From: Pseudomonadota bacterium
GTDB taxonomy: Bacteria > Pseudomonadota > Gammaproteobacteria > Steroidobacterales > Steroidobacteraceae
Assembly: GCA_021817875.1 (NCBI GenBank)
Contig: JAKAFQ010000158.1
Coordinates: 1-8,325, forward strand
Length of the DNA: 8,325 nt
Direction of reading: 5' to 3'
A program made the translations under genes and the position numbers. Below, piece after piece: positions 5,416 to 8,325 of the stretch. Numbering within the stretch: position 1 is the first letter of the stretch; each line of letters begins with the position of its first letter. The notes beneath the pieces were generated by a model that had not been told where the DNA came from, searched no databases, and saw nothing but the letters and a program-made list of their open reading frames with translations.

Positions 5416-5606
5416 TCCCCGAACTCGTCGAGCGCGGCGGCCGGCTGATCGTCTCCGCGCCGTTCAATCCAGCATGGCGCGAGTGGGCGCGTATCCACGG
5501 CGGCAAATGGGACGCAGGCTCGAAGGCGTGGACGTTCCGTCCGTTGCAGCGTTATGCCGTCGAGGCGGCGCTGGCGGAGATTTTTGGAGGTGATGACGAT
5601 GAGTGA
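5412..5606 (+). CDS. GG-x-WD small phage protein, copy 1 (64 residues)
   Basis: The ATG at 5412 overlaps the preceding stop, with GGAGGGAGACG upstream. The protein reads as one small domain: a strand (RLIVSAPFN, residues 11-19), a helix with W22 and W25, the turn GGKWD (30-34), a strand A-W-T-F (39-42), then a helix (QRYAVEAALAEIF) and an acidic GGDDDE tail. Short domains with S-x-P-[FY]-N near the start and GG-x-WD-x4-AW-x-F recur in phage and bacterial small proteins and at the ends of larger DNA-processing enzymes, from memory. Function unknown. It is a paralogue of the gene at 6565-6720, with about 33 of 51 identical residues by hand count. Confidence 0.75.
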   Translation: MIPELVERGGRLIVSAPFNPAWREWARIHGGKWDAGSKAWTFRPLQRYAVEAALAEIFGGDDDE

Positions 5607-5790
5607 CTCCAACGCAAACGCCCCGGCATTCCCGATCGACAACAAGTACGGCCTCACCAAGCGCGAACTGATCGCCGCGATGGTTCTCCAAGGCTCTATG
5701 GCAAATTCGAGTGCGGCAGGCACGTCAGAGAGTTACGCAAAGGAAGCCGTCGAGTTCGCCGACGCGCTGCTGAAGGAGTTGGCAAAGTGA
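5599..5790 (+). CDS. Small phage protein of the GLTKRE type, 63 residues
   Basis: The start was chosen by the ribosome site: GGAGG at 5586-5590 is eight bases from the ATG at 5599 but only two from the ATG at 5593. The coding region overlaps the previous gene by eight bases. The sequence APAFPIDNKYGLTKRELIAA (residues 8-27) followed by an Ala/Met-rich helix and a final helix (YAKEAVEFADALLKEL) matches a small protein I recall from many tailed phages: PAFP, then GLTKRE-x-x-AAM, then a closing A-x-x-A-x-x-x-ADALL helix. No function is established for that group as far as I know. Confidence in the gene is high, in any role low. Confidence 0.78.
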   Translation: MSDSNANAPAFPIDNKYGLTKRELIAAMVLQGSMANSSAAGTSESYAKEAVEFADALLKELAK

Positions 5791-6011
5791 GCGCGGCCCC
5801 CGAAATACCACTTCCATTCGCGCTTGCGTTCCGCCACTTTCCGGATGGGCAGTGGGTGCTCGGTACCTACGGCACGTCGTTCGGCCTGTTCAAGTCCACA
5901 AAGGAACTCACGGAATACCTCCGCGCGACCGCCGACCGCGTGGAGCGAGAGTGGGCCGAGTACATCATGAAGGAGCGCGCCACCATAACCCCTGAGAAAC
6001 CAACGCCATGA
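5787..6011 (+). CDS. Hypothetical small protein, 74 residues
   Basis: The GTG at 5787 overlaps the previous stop, with AAGGAG about 12 bases upstream. The N-terminal half looks like a small beta sheet (FALAFRHFPDGQWVLGTYGTSF, seen across residues 11-32), followed by a helix (STKELTEYLRATADRVEREWAEY) and a Pro-rich end. There are no cysteines and no membrane segment. Family not recognised. The strict overlaps on both sides support that it is translated. Confidence 0.68.
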   Translation: MSAAPEIPLPFALAFRHFPDGQWVLGTYGTSFGLFKSTKELTEYLRATADRVEREWAEYIMKERATITPEKPTP

Positions 6012-6568
6012 CCGACACCCCCGTCATTCTCCCGACATCCACCGAAGCCGCAACGTACCGCACCGACATCAAAGGATGGGTGAGTCGACTCGGCCATTAT
6101 TTTGGCGCAGATGAACGACTGGCGCGTCTTCACGGATGCACGCATAACGTATGCAACACCTGCGGCGCACCGGCAGAGAAATATCGGCCCTATTGCGATG
6201 CGTGTCAGGCCAAGAGAGACGCGGAACGGTGGGAGGCTTTTCCCCTCGTCGAATGGGACGGTGAGGCGCCGCTATGCGTCTATCACGACGACACGTTCTT
6301 TTTCGACCTGGACCAGGTACGGGACTACGCGGCAGAGCACGACTTGAAGGTCAGCGAGTTGCGGCTCGTGCTGTGCAAGCCGGTCCGCGCGCACAAGCTC
6401 GATATGGACGACTGGGCCGACGAACTCCCAGAGGATGACGACGGCCCGGAATGGCTACGAGAGGCAATCACGGCGTTCAACGCTGCCATCGCCGCTCACC
6501 GCAACGAGCCGCTGTCGTGGCTGCCGTGTCAGCAGCGCGTGGTGCTCGCGGACGAGGTGGCGGAATGA
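6008..6568 (+). CDS. Zinc-ribbon phage protein, 186 residues
   Basis: The ATG at 6008 overlaps the previous stop. The N-terminal segment TYRTDIKGWVSRLGHYFGADERLAR (about residues 16-40) leads into HGCTHNVCNTCG and YCDAC. Cys49, Cys52, Cys63 and Cys66 form a two-pair zinc ribbon, with Cys44 and His42/His46 close by. The middle section (FPLVEWDGEAPLCVYHDDTFFFD, then DQVRDYAAEH) and the later LRLVLCKP, an acidic DELPEDDDGPEW stretch and SWLPCQQRV complete it. I recall similar small zinc proteins with GWVSR and VEWDGE-x-PLC segments in many tailed phages, with no known role. A DNA, RNA or partner-binding adaptor is the natural guess. Confidence 0.78.
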   Translation: MTDTPVILPTSTEAATYRTDIKGWVSRLGHYFGADERLARLHGCTHNVCNTCGAPAEKYRPYCDACQAKRDAERWEAFPLVEWDGEAPLCVYHDDTFFFDLDQVRDYAAEHDLKVSELRLVLCKPVRAHKLDMDDWADELPEDDDGPEWLREAITAFNAAIAAHRNEPLSWLPCQQRVVLADEVAE

Positions 6569-6720
6569 CCCCGGAGTTAGTCGAGCGCGGTGACCGGCTG
6601 ATCGTGTCGGCGCCGTTCAATCACCCCTGGAAACAGTGGGCCTCTGTGAACGGCGGATACTGGGACGGCGGCTCCATGGCTTGGGTGTTCCACGTCGAGC
6701 AGCGGGAGGCGGTGGTATGA
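6565..6720 (+). CDS. GG-x-WD small phage protein, copy 2 (51 residues)
   Basis: The ATG at 6565 overlaps the preceding stop; the in-frame upstream part from 6451 lies inside the zinc-ribbon gene and was not included. The protein keeps the core of copy 1: M-x-PELVERG, RLIVSAPFN (residues 11-19), two Trp in the helix (22 and 25), GGYWD (30-34), A-W-V-F (39-42) and QREAV. It lacks the C-terminal helix and acidic tail of copy 1 (64 residues). The DNA is also related, but many third positions differ, so the duplication is not recent. Function unknown. Confidence 0.75.
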   Translation: MTPELVERGDRLIVSAPFNHPWKQWASVNGGYWDGGSMAWVFHVEQREAVV

Positions 6721-7022
6721 CCCCGGGCACACTTCGCTCACTGGAGCGCGCGCTGAGCATCGCAGTCATCGTTGCGGCGGTCGTGTTCGTCGCGGGACTG
6801 CATCGCCTCGCGCGGCTCGAGCGCCACCCGCCAGCGCAACCGCCCTGGGTGCGGCTCAGGATCGACTACGGTACGCCGGGCCCGTACTTCCTCGGCGTGG
6901 CCCTCGGCCCCACGTACCCGTCGCGCCGTCAATGCCTGCGGGCGCTGCCGACGGGCGGCTACGAGACGATCGGCCACACCACGACGGTGCGGCAGTTCGA
7001 GTGCATCAGGATTGCCGGCTAG
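6717..7022 (+). CDS. Small membrane-anchored protein, 101 residues
   Basis: The ATG at 6717 overlaps the previous stop, with GGGAGG about ten bases upstream. There is one membrane segment near the N-terminus (LSIAVIVAAVVFVAGL, residues 13-28), followed by a basic stretch (HRLARLERH). The remaining 70 residues contain a beta-like WVRLRIDYG, a Gly/Pro-rich turn, RRQCLRALP and TVRQFECIRI; Cys73 and Cys96 could form a disulfide if this part is in the periplasm. The positive residues after the helix argue for that side staying in the cytoplasm, so topology is unclear. It is the last gene of the plus-strand chain, and its TAG stop lies in the CTAG shared with the opposite strand. Role unknown. Confidence 0.68.
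   Translation: MTPGTLRSLERALSIAVIVAAVVFVAGLHRLARLERHPPAQPPWVRLRIDYGTPGPYFLGVALGPTYPSRRQCLRALPTGGYETIGHTTTVRQFECIRIAG
7019..7022. other. Shared CTAG: stop codon for both convergent genes
   Basis: The plus-strand gene stops with TAG at 7020-7022 and the minus-strand gene stops with TAG at 7021-7019. Because CTAG is its own reverse complement, four bases serve both. No space remains for a terminator between the two gene blocks. Confidence 0.95.
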
Positions 7023-7516
7023 AATTCCGGCCCCGGCAGAGCGAGAGCGCCAGCGGCGCTATTAATGAGCATTGCATTGAGCGGATTCAGCCGCTCCAGG
7101 CCCACGGGCGGCTTCGGCAGCGCTTTTGCGCCGACCTCGCACGCGAGTTGGAGCCACGAGCACATCCACGGATGCCGCGCCCCCGTGGCCGCTTTAAACG
7201 CCGCAGGTACGGCGAAGGCGAGGATATCCTGCCATGCATAGGGTTCCCCCCGCTGCGCCTGGAGGCGCGCAATACAGTCCCGCACGACGGCATCGGACGC
7301 CGGCAGCCTGAACCAGCGCACCGCGCTGCCCGCGAGATAGCTCACCGGCCGCAGGTCCACGCCGCCCGAGAACCGGGCGTCGATCACGTACCCCGGCTGT
7401 ACCAGGGTCGTGGCGTGCGAGGGCCCGGCACCGGACTCGGACCACTCGATCGCCTGCGACGTGATGGCAGAGCCAAAGACGTAGCCGACGGTGAGGCCGG
7501 GGGCGGGCGGTGTCAC
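7019..7516 (-). CDS. Permuted papain-like / NlpC-P60-type hydrolase (YiiX-like)
   Basis: The chosen start is the GTG at 7516, overlapping the upstream stop (GTGA) and preceded by GGAG; this gives 165 residues. The frame extends to 7561, but those 15 residues (DSMHRDCQRSAEV) do not belong to the fold. The order of motifs fits the circularly permuted NlpC/P60 group (YiiX/YebB): an early His in SHATTLV (His34), a strand with VIDAR (Asp46), a Gly-Val segment GGVDLRPVSYL, the helix-turn RGEPYAWQDILAF (89-101), and a late catalytic-type Cys in WMCSWLQLACE (Cys119). Such proteins act as thiol peptidases, amidases or lipid hydrolases; in a phage, cell-wall or virion-associated cleavage is one option. 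There is no signal peptide. A deamidase or other papain-fold use cannot be excluded. Confidence 0.75.
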   Translation of the reverse strand: MTPPAPGLTVGYVFGSAITSQAIEWSESGAGPSHATTLVQPGYVIDARFSGGVDLRPVSYLAGSAVRWFRLPASDAVVRDCIARLQAQRGEPYAWQDILAFAVPAAFKAATGARHPWMCSWLQLACEVGAKALPKPPVGLERLNPLNAMLINSAAGALALPGPEF

Positions 7517-7740
7517 TTCGGCACTCCGTTGGCAGTCCCGGTGCATTGAGTCCACGGCCACCCCGGCACCTGCGGAACGACTCGCGTAGGCAGCGGTACT
7601 GGCCCTGTCAATGGGCCAGCAACGCCGCCCGACGCCGGTCGCCCTTCGAGCACTGTGAGACGGCCCCCGGCGATGGCAAGCCGCCCCTCAGCCGCGGCGA
7701 GTCGCGCCTCGAGCGCGGCGATGCGGTCGGAGTCGGTCAC
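7513..7740 (-). CDS. Coiled-coil small protein, 75 residues
   Basis: The start is a GTG at 7740, one base after the upstream gene's stop, with GGGGAA as a modest ribosome site. Residues 5-34 (DRIAALEARLAAAEGRLAIA, then GGRLTVLEGR) have Leu and Ile at heptad-like spacing and form a short coiled coil. The rest is Gly/Pro-rich and probably unstructured (PASGGVAGPLTGPVPLPTRV), with WPWTQCTGT near the end. This shape, a short coiled coil with a Pro-rich tail, is seen in many small phage proteins but does not define a function. The stop overlaps the GTG of the hydrolase gene by four bases, so the two are likely co-translated. Confidence 0.65.
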   Translation of the reverse strand: MTDSDRIAALEARLAAAEGRLAIAGGRLTVLEGRPASGGVAGPLTGPVPLPTRVVPQVPGWPWTQCTGTANGVPK

Positions 7741-7741
7741 G

Positions 7742-7993
7742 TCACTTCCCCGCCGGCCGCGCCGCCCCGCCGATCATCTCCAGCACGTCGTCGATGTGGA
7801 AGCAGTCGGCGAGGCACGCCATTTCTGGCATGCCACCTGTGAGCGGCACCAGCGTGCCGTTGCAATAGTCGTTGCCAGTGACAGCATCGAACAGGACTCC
7901 GGTACGCAGTACGAACTGCGATGTTCCGCAGGCACATCCAATGCTTACGATCACATCGCCATTCTTGGCCTCGCGGCCATTTCGATAATGCAT
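7742..7993 (-). CDS. Small phage protein with NGREAKNGD motif, 83 residues
   Basis: AAGGAG at 8004-7999 lies five bases before the ATG at 7993, so this start is preferred over the GTG at 7999. The protein opens with MHYRNGREAKNGDVIVSIG (residues 1-19), a pattern I recall from small phage proteins that begin M-x-Y-x-NGR-x-AK-x-GD. A middle beta-rich part follows (FVLRTGVLFDAV), then CNGTLVPLTGG and a C-terminal ADCFHIDDVLEM. Five cysteines (20, 22, 44, 60, 64) are present. It looks like a small beta-barrel domain, perhaps metal-bound. Function unknown. A longer minus-strand frame over the same region (7737-8168) was rejected as a shadow. Confidence 0.75.
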   Translation of the reverse strand: MHYRNGREAKNGDVIVSIGCACGTSQFVLRTGVLFDAVTGNDYCNGTLVPLTGGMPEMACLADCFHIDDVLEMIGGAARPAGK

Positions 7994-8002
7994 GACCACT
8001 CC

Positions 8003-8281
8003 TTACGCGGCCGGCTTCTCGGCGGCCTTGAGCTTGTTGATCCAGCCCGCGACGGTCGAATTCGCCTGAGCGGACACGGCCGCACCCTCGGCATTCGCCA
8101 GCAACGGGGCCTGCAGCATCACCGCGCCCTGCAGCGTCACGAGCGCGCCGGGGAACTTCAGTGTCCACTGGGCGGGATCGGTGCCCATATTGCCAATGAA
8201 CGCCTGCACGGCCTGCAGGAGAGCCACAGCGGACGGGATAGCGGCCTGTTCCAGCGGCAACAGCGGATTCGGAGTGCTCAT
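8003..8281 (-). CDS. Hypothetical Ala-rich phage protein, 92 residues
   Basis: The ATG at 8281 has AGGTGAG upstream, about nine bases away. The frame is open to the window edge, so a longer N-terminus is possible, but the ribosome site supports this start. The protein is Ala- and Leu-rich and mostly helical: PLEQAAIPSAVALLQAVQAF (residues 9-28), a central GTDPAQWTLKFPGALVTLQG, then ANAEGAAVSAQANSTVAGW and a charged KLKAAEKPAA end. Hydrophobicity is moderate; the stretch at 44-62 (PGALVTLQGAVMLQAPLLA) could be a weak membrane or buried helix. I recall similar proteins encoded near tail and lysis genes of proteobacterial phages, which is not enough to assign a role. Confidence 0.65.
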   Translation of the reverse strand: MSTPNPLLPLEQAAIPSAVALLQAVQAFIGNMGTDPAQWTLKFPGALVTLQGAVMLQAPLLANAEGAAVSAQANSTVAGWINKLKAAEKPAA

Positions 8282-8325
8282 CGGTATCTCACCTTGCCGG
8301 GTCAGCCGGCTTGCGTAGGGTAAAG

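Noticed and set aside
6932..7549. 205-residue plus-strand frame reading through the convergent junction
   Set aside because: It is antisense to the hydrolase with His/Cys motifs and overlaps the membrane-protein gene out of frame. Its composition is Arg/Pro-rich and typical of a shadow.
7737..8168. 143-residue minus-strand open frame
   Set aside because: It overlaps two better-supported minus-strand genes in another frame and has low-complexity Arg/Gly content.
7655..8323. 222-residue plus-strand open frame
   Set aside because: It is opposite three minus-strand genes with good ribosome sites, including the NGREAKNGD protein; no domain is seen.
8302..8325. Possible C-terminal end (LYPTQAG then TGA) of another minus-strand gene at the window edge
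   Set aside because: Only seven codons are visible, and the frame of the 8003-8281 gene is also open to the edge, so the tail cannot be confirmed.

Overview
The window is a GC-rich piece of a temperate bacteriophage or prophage, most likely from a proteobacterial host. The phage call rests on a RecT single-strand annealing protein next to a RecB/Cas4-like nuclease, a long chain of very small genes, and several phage-type small proteins. No integrase, repressor, replication or capsid gene lies inside the window, so host and phage type cannot be fixed.

Layout. Positions 2-7022 carry 20 plus-strand genes, the first cut by the window edge. From left to right they are: a partial phage protein; a left-handed beta-helix protein with 22 six-residue repeats (310-993); an unknown small protein; a SLOG/DUF2493 nucleotide-binding protein (1214-1600); four small unknowns; the iron-sulfur PD-(D/E)XK nuclease (2493-3296); RecT (3299-4231); a structured 89-base spacer; then ten small proteins, including two zinc-knuckle proteins, two copies of a GG-x-WD protein (5412-5606 and 6565-6720) and a one-helix membrane protein (6717-7022). 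Positions 7019-8281 carry four minus-strand genes that read toward the first block: an Ala-rich protein, a small cysteine-containing phage protein, a coiled-coil protein, and a permuted papain-like (YiiX/NlpC-P60-type) hydrolase.

How it works together. The plus strand looks like one early-type operon: 16 of its 19 gene junctions are 4-base ATGA or GTGA stop/start overlaps, which suggests translational coupling. The nuclease and RecT form an exonuclease/annealase pair for homologous recombination, comparable to RecE-RecT or lambda Exo-Bet. The only real intergenic gap follows recT and holds a 14-bp stem ending in a T-run, a possible terminator or attenuator. The two gene blocks meet tail to tail and share one palindromic CTAG that is the stop codon on both strands.

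Most small genes have no function that can be read from sequence. The best candidates for something new are the repeat protein, the structured spacer after recT, the duplicated GG-x-WD protein and the shared CTAG junction. I see no clearly new defence or mobile system.
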